Assembly (NCBI RefSeq): GCF_025963695.1
Contig: NZ_JAOQAH010000007.1
Coordinates: 1 to 50,600, forward strand
DNA from: Segetibacter sp.
Lineage (GTDB): Bacteria; Bacteroidota; Bacteroidia; Chitinophagales; Chitinophagaceae
Length of the DNA stretch: 50,600 nt
Direction of reading: 5' to 3'
Shown here: positions 25,585 to 34,174 of the stretch, one piece after another
Position numbering within the stretch: position 1 is the first letter of the stretch
How the letters are laid out: every line of letters starts with the position of its first letter
The notes under the pieces: generated by a model
Seen by the model: only the letters and a program-made list of their open reading frames with translations
Databases searched by the model: none
What the model was told of the DNA's origin: nothing
Made by a program: the position numbers and the translations under genes

Positions 25585-28158
25585 ATGAAAAGTAAGAAAA
25601 TGTATTACCTGCTGGTTCTATTTACCTGCATCGCGACGCTCGGTTATAGCCAAACGCGAAAAATAAATAAGGATATTTATGTTGATAAACAAGGGGTAAT
25701 AAGGTACAAAGGCACGAATACAGAGGCAGCTTTTTTTGGTGTAAACTATACTGCCCCTTTTGCTTATGGATATAGGTCAGTTAAGAGAATGGGAGTGGAA
25801 ATTGAAAAGGCCATCGATGATGATGTTTATCACTTTTCAAGGTTGGGATTAGATGCTTTTCGTGTGCATGTCTGGGATACAGAAATAACAGATTCTGCTG
25901 GTAATTTACTGGAGAATGAGCACTTGCGCTTGTTTGATTATTTGGTAGCAAAGTTGAAGGAGCGAAACATAAAAGTTTTAATTACCCCCATCGCTTTTTG
26001 GGGCAATGGTTATCCTGAAACGGATGAAAACACAGGTAGTTTCTCAAGTAAATATGGAAAGCAAAAAGCATTGGTAAATGACACCGCAATACGTGCACAG
26101 GAAAACTATCTGAAGCAGTTTTTTAAGCATGTGAATCAATACACGAAGACAACGTATGGGCGTGATGAGAATGTAATTGCCATGGAAATTAACAACGAAC
26201 CGCATCATACTGGGCCAAAAGCAAAAACGACAGAATATGTAGATAGAATGACAACCGCTGTAAAAAGCACAGGTTGGACCAAGCCAATCTTTTACAACAT
26301 AAGTGAGTCTCCATCTTACGCTGATGCAGTTGCCAATGCCAAGGTTAATGGACACAGTTTTCAATGGTACCCGACAGGGCTGGTAGCTAACAGAACCCTA
26401 CAGGGAAATTTTTTACCGAATGTTGATCTTTATAAAATACCCTTTGGAGACACCATACCCCTGTACAGGAATAGGGGAAGAATGGTGTACGAATTTGATG
26501 CAGGCGATGTATTACAGTCAAACATGTATCCGGCAATGGCCAGGAGTTTTAGGACAGCCGGCTTTCAATGGGCTACCCAATTTGCTTATGATCCATTAGC
26601 AACTGCATATGCAAATACAGAATATCAGACACATTATGTAAACCTTGCTTATACTCCGGCAAAAGCGATTAGCCTTTTAATAGCTTCAAAGGTTTTTCAT
26701 AAAATTCCTCGTTTAAAAACTTACGGTACTTACCCCGCTGATTCCGCTTTTGACGCTTTTCGGGTTAGCTATAAAAATAACCTGAGCGAGATGAATGCAG
26801 ACGACGCGTTCTATTACTCTAACTCCACCTCAACTCAGCCTAAGGCAATAAGCAATTTAAAGCATGTTGCAGGTGTAGGCAGTTCCCCTGTTGTTGTATA
26901 TAATGGTTATGGTGCATACTTTTTAGATAAGGTAATCGATGGGGTTTGGAGACTGGAAGTGATGCCTGATGCTATTCATATTCGTGATCCTTTTGAACGG
27001 GCATCCCCAAAGAAAGAGGTTACAGCTATACAATGGCAAAGGCAACAAATGCAATTAATGTTACCAGGACTGGGAACTGATTTTAAAATAAGTGCTTTAA
27101 ATGCAGGTAATAATTATTCTGCTACTGCAATTGCAAATCAATTTACCATCGAACCGGGAACATATTTAATAATTGCTCAAACCAAATTATCGCAAGCGGC
27201 AAAGTATGCATCAGTCTCAAAAGAATTTGTTGCACCGAAAAAAACACCCAGTGAAACTTTTGTTGTGCATACTGCATTCAGCGAGGTTACTGGTAAAAAG
27301 CCATTTACTATCTCATCAAAAATAGTTGGAGTGGATACTACAGCTAAAGTAACAATTGAGCTAAGGAATCTTTCTAATAAGTGGAGCACAATTGCCATGT
27401 TGAGAAGATCTGCGTATGATTATTTTGCTGAAGTTCCTGCTGATATGGTTACTCCAGGATTGCTGAATTACAGGATTATAATTCAAAAAGGTCAGGATGA
27501 TTATGTTGTATTTCCGGGAGCAAACAAAGGAAGTCCGTTTGCGTGGGATGCTTTTGTAAATGAAACCTATCAAACTTATGTAGCAGCAGCCAGAACTAAT
27601 GTTAACCTTTTTGACCCCACAACCGATAGAAGCAGCGTAATGGTTTATAATCCTGACTGGAGAAACAATAGTATAGAATATATAGCCGGGACTGAACCAA
27701 GACAACTTGTATTAAAAGCAACGGTCAGTCTGCCTTCAGCCAGCGGTTTGTTAGGATTTCAATACCATTTTAAAGATAAAATAAGAGGCAGAGTAAGCGA
27801 AACAAACGCCACTAACACCCTTGTTGTACGAGCAAGAACGGCAGAGGCGGACCCGGTGGTTGTAAGGATAGCACTTGTTACTGCAGATGCAGCAGCCTAT
27901 GCTACCACTATAACACTTACCAATAGTTTGCAGGATATTGAAATTCCAATCACAGGTTTAAAACCAGATTCTACTTTATTGCTTCCCCGCCCTTATCCTG
28001 GTTTTTTACCTCTTTGGTTTAAAGCTGGTTTAACGGCTCCGCTAAGACTGGACGAGGTGGAAAAAGTAGAATTAACACTAGAACAAGAGCCTGGTGCTCA
28101 TCCATCGAATAAGCCGTTGAGTATTGAGGTAACGTCGATTAGCTTGCTGAAAAAGTAA
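25585..28158 (+). CDS. Secreted cellulase-like (GH5-type, clan A) glycoside hydrolase
   Basis: An 857-residue secreted enzyme. The signal peptide (MKSKKMYYLLVLFTCIATLGYSQ) is followed by a clan-A TIM barrel covering roughly residues 30-370: FFGVNYTAPFAYGY, LDAFRVHVWD, then the acid/base glutamate in INNEPHH (E205) and a candidate nucleophile in VYEFDAGD (E303). The remaining about 480 residues look like beta-rich accessory or carbohydrate-binding modules (for example residues 550-660 and 690-857). Clan-A enzymes of this type cleave beta-linked glucans, mannans or related glycans. It converges on the susD gene and shares a terminator with it. The exact family and substrate are uncertain. Confidence 0.85.
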   Translation: MKSKKMYYLLVLFTCIATLGYSQTRKINKDIYVDKQGVIRYKGTNTEAAFFGVNYTAPFAYGYRSVKRMGVEIEKAIDDDVYHFSRLGLDAFRVHVWDTEITDSAGNLLENEHLRLFDYLVAKLKERNIKVLITPIAFWGNGYPETDENTGSFSSKYGKQKALVNDTAIRAQENYLKQFFKHVNQYTKTTYGRDENVIAMEINNEPHHTGPKAKTTEYVDRMTTAVKSTGWTKPIFYNISESPSYADAVANAKVNGHSFQWYPTGLVANRTLQGNFLPNVDLYKIPFGDTIPLYRNRGRMVYEFDAGDVLQSNMYPAMARSFRTAGFQWATQFAYDPLATAYANTEYQTHYVNLAYTPAKAISLLIASKVFHKIPRLKTYGTYPADSAFDAFRVSYKNNLSEMNADDAFYYSNSTSTQPKAISNLKHVAGVGSSPVVVYNGYGAYFLDKVIDGVWRLEVMPDAIHIRDPFERASPKKEVTAIQWQRQQMQLMLPGLGTDFKISALNAGNNYSATAIANQFTIEPGTYLIIAQTKLSQAAKYASVSKEFVAPKKTPSETFVVHTAFSEVTGKKPFTISSKIVGVDTTAKVTIELRNLSNKWSTIAMLRRSAYDYFAEVPADMVTPGLLNYRIIIQKGQDDYVVFPGANKGSPFAWDAFVNETYQTYVAAARTNVNLFDPTTDRSSVMVYNPDWRNNSIEYIAGTEPRQLVLKATVSLPSASGLLGFQYHFKDKIRGRVSETNATNTLVVRARTAEADPVVVRIALVTADAAAYATTITLTNSLQDIEIPITGLKPDSTLLLPRPYPGFLPLWFKAGLTAPLRLDEVEKVELTLEQEPGAHPSNKPLSIEVTSISLLKK

Positions 28159-28203
28159 AAGAACGGATACGTTTTCATAGAACAAAAAAAGTATGGAAAT
28201 AAG

Positions 28204-28239
28204 AAAGAGGTTGTCCGTTAGTTTCGGGACAGCCTCTTT
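28204..28239. terminator. Bidirectional intrinsic terminator between the GH5-like gene and susD
   Basis: AAAGAGGTTGTCC (28204-28216) pairs with GGACAGCCTCTTT (28227-28239): 13 base pairs with one G-U pair, a 10-base loop and T/A-rich flanks on both strands. Confidence 0.85.
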
Positions 28240-28292
28240 TAGTGCGTAAACGCTTATGGCTTATAAATAGAAAACTCAATCCAGCTAAATAA

Positions 28293-29882
28293 CTAGTACC
28301 CGGCGTTCTGCTTCAAATTCGGATTAGCGATAATATCTGTGGCAGGTATAGGGAAAACGTTATAACGGGGATCTACTCCGCGACCTTCCCTTACACCTCC
28401 CTTAAACGGCCATAAATAAGTAGACGAGGTAAACATATTGAAACGGATAAGATCAGTCCGTCTGTGAGCCTCCCAGTATAATTCACGTGCTCTTTCATCG
28501 ATAATATCATTTAATGTAAGGGCGTTAAAGCCGTTGCTGTTATTGCCAAAGGCACGTGCACGAAGGGTGTTCACGTATTGTAAAGCTGTAGCTGTGGATC
28601 CGCCTGTGCCACCTCTTAACACAGCTTCTGCATATACCAGATACATCTCGCCCAACCTGAAAAGTGGAAAGTCTGTAGATGTCCATGTGCCATTGGCAGA
28701 TCGGGCTGTGGCACCTGTAGAAGTAACATTTTTAAATTTGGTAACTGCAAGACCCTGGGTGAAAACTAATGGGTCTGTGATTTCCGGGGTTGATCCGGCG
28801 AACATCGCACGCTTATCACTATTGCCAGTATAGTCACCAAATTTTAGTGGAAGGTTCCTGGTACTTCTCATGCCGCCCCAACCTCCATTCGGAACGCCAA
28901 ATGCAGGAGGATTCATATTGGCGTTTATTGCAGCATTGATAATGAAAGTAGTGCCTCCCCAGTTTTGGGTATATACTCCGTCGTAGTTAATAGGCAAAAT
29001 TATCTCGTTGTTATTTACATTGTTGTCCGCCAGAAAAAGGTTTTGGTAATTTGGAGATAAGGTATAACCTGATGTTATAACCCTGTTTGAGTAGGTAATG
29101 GCGTCTGTATAACGACCACTATTTGCACCAAGGTAAACTTCTGCGTTTAAATACATTCGGGCCAATAATGCCCATACGGCTGCCCTGTCTGCTCTCCCGT
29201 ATTCATTCTGCCTTGGCGCAACCATTACACTGTCTATTGACCTGAGTTCACTTTCTACAAAGTTGAAGAGGTTCGCCCTGCTTATTTGAGGCGGCAGAAA
29301 AGAACCTATGGGATCATTTTCTGTTGCAAATGGCGGACTGGCAAACAAATCCATTAATACCCAATACTGGAAGGCTCGTAAGAAACGGGCTTCGGCCCTA
29401 TATTGAGTAATATTGTTTGCTTCTGTTCCGGTGATGCCTCTTGCTGCAACCGTTTCCGGTGCAGTCTCACGAATGAATGCGTTTGCCACTGTTACCTGGT
29501 ACATACACCGGTTATACAATCCGGTTAACAAGACATTTGAAGAAGTCCAATTCATATTATGAAATTCAGGAAGGCCCGGATCATTCCACACAATAGCTGC
29601 TTCATCTGTTGTAAGTTCCTGTGCACACCAGTACAATCTTAAAAAATCGGAAGTGCCCGGATCTATTCCACCTAAGTCGGTACTTCCCGGCCCGCCCCCT
29701 CCGGTTAATGCGAAACTTCCATACACTTTTGCTAACGCCTGTTTATAACCTGCCGGTGAATTAAACGCGATCTCTGACGTAATAGCATTAGTAGGAGTTC
29801 TATCTAAGTCCTTGTTACATGAAAGCGTACCGGTTATAATAATTATAGCCGGAATAATTATGCTTAGGAGTCTATTTTTCAT
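28293..29882 (-). CDS. susD: SusD/RagB family outer-membrane glycan-binding lipoprotein
   Basis: A 529-residue surface lipoprotein; the lipobox TLSC places the acylated cysteine at residue 22. The SusD fold is recognised by FNSPAGYKQALAKVYGSF near the N-terminus, YRAEARFLRAFQYWVLMDLFA, RADRAAVWALLARMYLNAEVYLG, and the C-terminal RARELYWEAHRRTDLIRF followed by VFPIPATDIIANPNLKQNAGY. It binds a glycan at the cell surface and closes over the SusC channel. It lies 36 bases downstream of susC on the same strand, the standard pairing. The ligand cannot be read from the sequence. Confidence 0.96.
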   Translation of the reverse strand: MKNRLLSIIIPAIIIITGTLSCNKDLDRTPTNAITSEIAFNSPAGYKQALAKVYGSFALTGGGGPGSTDLGGIDPGTSDFLRLYWCAQELTTDEAAIVWNDPGLPEFHNMNWTSSNVLLTGLYNRCMYQVTVANAFIRETAPETVAARGITGTEANNITQYRAEARFLRAFQYWVLMDLFASPPFATENDPIGSFLPPQISRANLFNFVESELRSIDSVMVAPRQNEYGRADRAAVWALLARMYLNAEVYLGANSGRYTDAITYSNRVITSGYTLSPNYQNLFLADNNVNNNEIILPINYDGVYTQNWGGTTFIINAAINANMNPPAFGVPNGGWGGMRSTRNLPLKFGDYTGNSDKRAMFAGSTPEITDPLVFTQGLAVTKFKNVTSTGATARSANGTWTSTDFPLFRLGEMYLVYAEAVLRGGTGGSTATALQYVNTLRARAFGNNSNGFNALTLNDIIDERARELYWEAHRRTDLIRFNMFTSSTYLWPFKGGVREGRGVDPRYNVFPIPATDIIANPNLKQNAGY

Positions 29883-29917
29883 ATCTGTTCTATCTGCTTT
29901 TATTGTTTGATGGGATA

Positions 29918-32890
29918 TTAGAAATCAAGGTTTAGTGACAACGTATACACTCTGGGTCTTGGATAAAAGTTATTATCAATGCCGCTATAAATTTCCGGGT
30001 CTGTTCCTTTATACTTTGTAATTACAAACACATTTTGGCAATTGGCATTTAGCCTCAGGTTGGCCTTGTTGTTTAGTACCCGTCCTACATTGTAGCTAAC
30101 CCCTACATTGTCCATCCTTGCAAAAGCTGCGTTTTGAATGTAGTAGTCTGACCTGTATTGGTTATTATAGAAATTGGTATTCAGGATATCGGTAGTGGCA
30201 TTGCCAAGATGCCCCGAAGGACTTAAAACATTTCTTTGCACACCAAGGTTAGCTGAGATATTATTATAAACGTAGTTGCCCAGGTTTGCACGTACAACTG
30301 TATTTACACCCCACTTGCCGTACGTGTAGCTTGTATTCAAACCAAACACATGGCCCGGTAACGATGTCCTATACCTATATTGGTCGTTAGGATTAATGAT
30401 GCCATCGCCATTTAGATCCTCGTAAGAACCCTCAATGGGCCGGCCGCCTTTATCATATAATTGTTTGTAAACGAAGAATGAAAAAGGGTAATAGCCGACA
30501 GTGTGTATCTGTATATTCTGACCTGTAGCGCCCGAAATACTTCCAACCGGAATACCCACAAAATTACTGTCACTTGAACCTGTAAGTGTAAGCTCAGTGA
30601 TCCTGGTGGTATTACGAGTGTAATTAAGACTGATGTCCCAGCTTGAACGGTTGTTTTTAACCGGGGAAGCGTTAATGCTGAATTCAAAGCCTTTGTTAGT
30701 AAGGCTACCAACATTGGTAGTTACGAGGTTTGTAAAGTTAGAACCAACAGGTATGTTAACCGGCCCTAAAAGATTAGTGGTATTTTTTGAATAATATTCA
30801 ATACTACCTGTTATGCGATTGTTAGCAAAGCCGTAATCAATACCCACATTAGTTGCGGCCGTCTGCTCCCACCTTATATTGCTGATATAAGCAGCCGGTG
30901 TATACATGTTGTAAAAAGTATTTCCAAATTGGTATAGAGAAGCGCTTTCGCTTAGCGAATAAGTAGGCAGGTAAGAATAATTGTATGGAATTTCCTGGTT
31001 GCCTGTAACACCATAGCTTAACCTGAGTTTTAGATCGGATAAAGCTGTTGAATTTTTAAGGAATGCCTCATCCTTAACTCTCCATGTAAAACCGACGGAA
31101 GGAAAAACACCCCAGCGACTTTCAGGCGCAAAGCGTGATGAGCCATCTGTACGGAGAGATAATGCCAATATATATTTTGCATTAAGCGTATAAATTAAGC
31201 GGCCAAAATAGGAGATAAGTGTATTTCGTGGAATATCAAATCCGAAAACCGGAACAGATCCGGGAATAGTATCGCCCCTGGCGCTAAAGGACGGAAAAGC
31301 GAAGTTCTTAGTTTGATTGTCGTAATAACCATAACCCGCTGTTGCACTTACATTGCTTTTAAGAGCAGCGATAGTTTTAGTATAGGCAAAGTAAAACTCG
31401 GCTACTTTGTTATTGGTGCTTTGTTGGTACCTGTTATTTGTTCCGCCGGTTGCATAACTCTGCGCGGCCATCTCAGGAACAAATATGGTTCCCCTGCTAC
31501 TTGCAATATCGTAACCCAGGTTAAGATTAGCATGCAAATCGGGCAAGAAATGAAACCGGTAATCGAAGGCAACATTACCAAAACTTCTGTCTACAGTACT
31601 CCTGTCAAACCGTTGCTCTAACAATGCCACTGGATTTCTTGGTGCATTTGGGTTTAGAACTACATTGCCTTGTGCGATGGTTGCCCATTCAAAATAACCG
31701 CCAAAAGGATTGTTTGCATGTACCGGCTGCGTTGGATCGAATGCTACTGCAGCACCTATAGCTCCCTGGTTTGCGAAACGGGTTTTTGCAACGGAACCTT
31801 TCAGATTTAAATCAATTCGTAAATGGTCTGTAAATAATCGCGGACTTACATTAATACTGCCTGAAAACCGTTGAAGGTTGTCAGTTTTCAATACCCCTTG
31901 CTGATTTAAATAACCGACAGATACTCTATACGGAATTCTATTTACTGAACCTGAAATGCCAAGGTTATTATCAGTTGTAAGTGCAGGCTGGTAAATTTCT
32001 TTTTGCCAGTCCGTATTAGCCGCTCCTAAAAGTGCCTTTTGTTGTGCGTTTCCTGATGTATCCACAAAACTCCGCAATTGTTGAGGGGTTAAAACATCGA
32101 CATTTCGATATACTTGGGCAACAGAAAATCTTGTATTGAAACTAATGACGGGTTTACCGGCCCTGCCTTTTTTAGTGGTAATAATAACAACCCCGTTAGA
32201 AGCACGTGACCCGTAAATGGCAGTTGCCGAAGGGTCTTTTAGAATGTTAAACGATTCGATATCGTTTGGATTAATGAGGCTTAGGGGATTAGCAGCGCCA
32301 GATATGTTGTAGCCGCTGAGGGGCACTCCATCTACAATTATCAGCGGGTCATTACTGGCATTTAGTGACGCAAGGCCTCTTACACGAATGGTGCTACCTG
32401 CACCTGGGGCACCACTATTAGAGGTGATGGTAACACCGGCAACTTTACCTGCTATTAATTGCTCTGGGCTGGTAATTGCACCCTGTTGAAAATCCCTGGA
32501 TGTTACAGTCGCTATTGAACCTGTGAGCTCGCGCCTTCTTTGCGTACCATAACCAATCACCACCACTTCACTCAGGTTGGCTGCCACAGAACGCAAAGTA
32601 ACAGTAAGCGTAGTTTGATCGCCAAGGGTCACTTCCTGCTGTTGAAAGCCGACACCGGTAAAAATAAGAGCGGTAGCTGCAGTAGGTAGTGTGATAGAAA
32701 ATGTGCCGTTCGTTCCGGTCGCCGTTACTGCTGACGCCCCTCTTGCTGAAACGGTTATTCCCGGCACTCCTGTTCCGGCGGTATCCGTTACCGTACCGTT
32801 AATTGTTCTTGTCTGCGCATACGTTAAAGTAGACAGGAACAAAGTAAAGGCAGTTAAAATAATTATTGTGGATAGATGTCTTAACCTCAT
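29918..32890 (-). CDS. susC: SusC/RagA family TonB-dependent outer-membrane transporter
   Basis: About 990 residues from the ATG at 32890. A signal peptide (MRLRHLSTIIILTAFTLFLS) is followed by a carboxypeptidase-D-regulatory-like domain (TRTINGTVTDTAGTGVPG), the SusC TonB-box region SEVVVIGYGTQRRRELTGSI, a plug domain with IRVRGLASLNASNDPLIIVDGVPL and SRASNGVVIITTKKG, and a 22-strand barrel ending in YTLSLNLDF. It imports oligosaccharides captured by the neighbouring SusD. There is no N-terminal STN/FecR-interacting extension, so sigma/anti-sigma control is not expected. No HTCS, AraC or ECF regulator gene lies nearby. The frame could start nine codons earlier, but the ATG at 32890 gives a cleaner signal peptide. 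Confidence 0.96.
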   Translation of the reverse strand: MRLRHLSTIIILTAFTLFLSTLTYAQTRTINGTVTDTAGTGVPGITVSARGASAVTATGTNGTFSITLPTAATALIFTGVGFQQQEVTLGDQTTLTVTLRSVAANLSEVVVIGYGTQRRRELTGSIATVTSRDFQQGAITSPEQLIAGKVAGVTITSNSGAPGAGSTIRVRGLASLNASNDPLIIVDGVPLSGYNISGAANPLSLINPNDIESFNILKDPSATAIYGSRASNGVVIITTKKGRAGKPVISFNTRFSVAQVYRNVDVLTPQQLRSFVDTSGNAQQKALLGAANTDWQKEIYQPALTTDNNLGISGSVNRIPYRVSVGYLNQQGVLKTDNLQRFSGSINVSPRLFTDHLRIDLNLKGSVAKTRFANQGAIGAAVAFDPTQPVHANNPFGGYFEWATIAQGNVVLNPNAPRNPVALLEQRFDRSTVDRSFGNVAFDYRFHFLPDLHANLNLGYDIASSRGTIFVPEMAAQSYATGGTNNRYQQSTNNKVAEFYFAYTKTIAALKSNVSATAGYGYYDNQTKNFAFPSFSARGDTIPGSVPVFGFDIPRNTLISYFGRLIYTLNAKYILALSLRTDGSSRFAPESRWGVFPSVGFTWRVKDEAFLKNSTALSDLKLRLSYGVTGNQEIPYNYSYLPTYSLSESASLYQFGNTFYNMYTPAAYISNIRWEQTAATNVGIDYGFANNRITGSIEYYSKNTTNLLGPVNIPVGSNFTNLVTTNVGSLTNKGFEFSINASPVKNNRSSWDISLNYTRNTTRITELTLTGSSDSNFVGIPVGSISGATGQNIQIHTVGYYPFSFFVYKQLYDKGGRPIEGSYEDLNGDGIINPNDQYRYRTSLPGHVFGLNTSYTYGKWGVNTVVRANLGNYVYNNISANLGVQRNVLSPSGHLGNATTDILNTNFYNNQYRSDYYIQNAAFARMDNVGVSYNVGRVLNNKANLRLNANCQNVFVITKYKGTDPEIYSGIDNNFYPRPRVYTLSLNLDF

Positions 32891-33102
32891 GTCAATGTTT
32901 TGAATGAGGTAAAACAAATTAAGAACCAGTATTAAAAAAACATCATATTTGTTTAATTGTTTATTTATTCATGTTTGCCTCATCCCTCGCTACCTCAAGA
33001 TTAAAGCAAAAGAGGTGTTGTTTGATACTTAACAGTATTTGTGGCAAGAGACAGATTCCCGTTGATTGCTGATAATTTTTATGTATTGTTAGGTTATGGA
33101 GA

Positions 33103-33118
33103 CCGCTTTTTTAAGCGG
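33103..33118 (+). terminator. Orphan terminator-like hairpin
   Basis: CCGCTT (33103-33108) pairs with AAGCGG (33113-33118) around a TTTT loop, followed by CCTGTTTTATG. No gene ends upstream of it, so it might end a short non-coding transcript. The T-run is weak. Confidence 0.35.
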
Positions 33119-33314
33119 CCTGTTTTATGTAAATACCTCAGCTAATTATATCGTTCGACCAGCTGTTGACGGGGTTTACACAAATATTTTATGGAGAACC
33201 GACACGAGTTGTACATCTATTTCTACAATGCATTTTAATTAAAATATATGTGTAAGAATTTTTACTGTAATTTATTCTCCTTCAATTTTTAATGGGTTGA
33301 TTTAATGCGCTTTC

Positions 33315-33322
33315 TAAATTTG
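33315..33322 (+). promoter_or_regulatory. Candidate -7 promoter element for the small lipoprotein gene
   Basis: TAAATTTG matches TAnnTTTG and is followed by CCCGG, like the elements at 41354 and 48575. The start codon is 136 bases downstream, which implies a long 5' untranslated region. Confidence 0.4.
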
Positions 33323-33457
33323 CCCGGTTTTTCAAAAGGTAATGGAAGCCAATTTGCGTATCTATATCAGGCGAAGAACAGTACAATTACTTCTTCACTA
33401 AGAAAGCACCAATAAGACTGAGTGCCACAAATAAGTGAATCCGAGAAATAGATAAAA

Positions 33458-33706
33458 ATGAGAAAGTTAATTAAGTCAGCATATGCAATTATTGCAACAG
33501 GATTAGTAGGGTGTGGTGTGTCTGGCGAAATTCAGGCAGATTTTGTTTCTGCACAACTAATCAAAGTAGATACGGTGTACAGACATCCAGCCAGGGAAAA
33601 GCTCCTCACGTGGAGGTGTCAGAACAAGGTGACGTTTGTCTCCTATGTGCCGATGAGTCTAAATTATTCGGTAGGCACTCATTACAGTGTGCTGCTTACC
33701 AAATAA
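33458..33706 (+). CDS. Small lipoprotein, hypothetical
   Basis: An 82-residue protein with a lipoprotein signal: MRKLIKSAYAIIATGLVGC, where LVGC is the lipobox and C19 would be lipidated. The mature part (IQADFVSAQLIKVDTVYRHP, then LLTWRCQNKVTFVSYVPM) looks like a compact beta-rich domain ending in HYSVLLTK, a pattern reminiscent of short OB- or SH3-like modules. It lies in the polysaccharide-utilisation region between susC (divergent) and the GH92 gene. A promoter element and a good signal sequence make it a likely real gene. I know no function for it. Confidence 0.65.
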   Translation: MRKLIKSAYAIIATGLVGCGVSGEIQADFVSAQLIKVDTVYRHPAREKLLTWRCQNKVTFVSYVPMSLNYSVGTHYSVLLTK

Positions 33707-33829
33707 GAGCTGCTATTCCTGGATAGGAATGGTGAGTGTTTTGCAACATTAAGTCAGGCAGAAAAGTACTCTTGCCATGCAACTTCGGTTCTTTCCGTAA
33801 TAACAACTAATATGGTTTGGTCTTTATTT

Positions 33830-34075
33830 GGCAATTAAGTCACCTTTTTGTCAGCAACTACACCCCTGTGCTACGAAACATTTCAAGACATAATACATAG
33901 GAATTTAAACGCCATTCCCTTATTCCGGACCAGGCTATAGCAATGGTACCGGCAGCGTTTTTTAGTTGAGGCCAGTCTCGATCGCAGTTTCTGGGGCAGG
34001 TTTAAATACCATGATGGATGTCACCAAAATAACTTCATACCTCCACCGCCATAAATACCAAAATTCTAAAGTTTG
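33830..34075 (+). pseudogene. Relic of an AI-2E family transporter gene
   Basis: The DNA here can be aligned by eye with the intact AI-2E gene at 25014-25245, with frameshifts and stop codons. The best blocks are ATAGCAATGGTACC (33937-33950), identical to the GPMIAMVP codons of the intact gene, and a block near 34020-34043 that follows the codons for AESNFITP with scattered changes. In one frame the relic reads LIPDQAIAMVPA. No start or full frame remains. The left limit is approximate. It is too divergent to be a recent duplication of the gene at 24382. Confidence 0.5.
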
Positions 34076-34174
34076 TTTTATTACGCGTAGCAAACTGGAA
34101 TGACCGGGACATAAAAATATGAATTACTTTACGCCCCCCTTAGCTATCAGATAATAATTCAAATACAATAGATA

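Larger units (their letters stand above)
32918..33457. other. Intergenic region upstream of susC and of the small lipoprotein gene
   Basis: About 540 AT-rich bases between divergent genes. It includes an orphan terminator-like hairpin (33103-33118) and a promoter element (33315-33322). I saw no other coding sequence that I can support. Confidence 0.5.

Noticed and set aside
32981..33080. Short frame starting MFASSLATSRLKQKRCC upstream of the lipoprotein gene, resembling Cys-rich leader peptides
   Set aside because: No promoter element in the right place, no sulfur or cysteine gene downstream, and the rest of the frame looks random.
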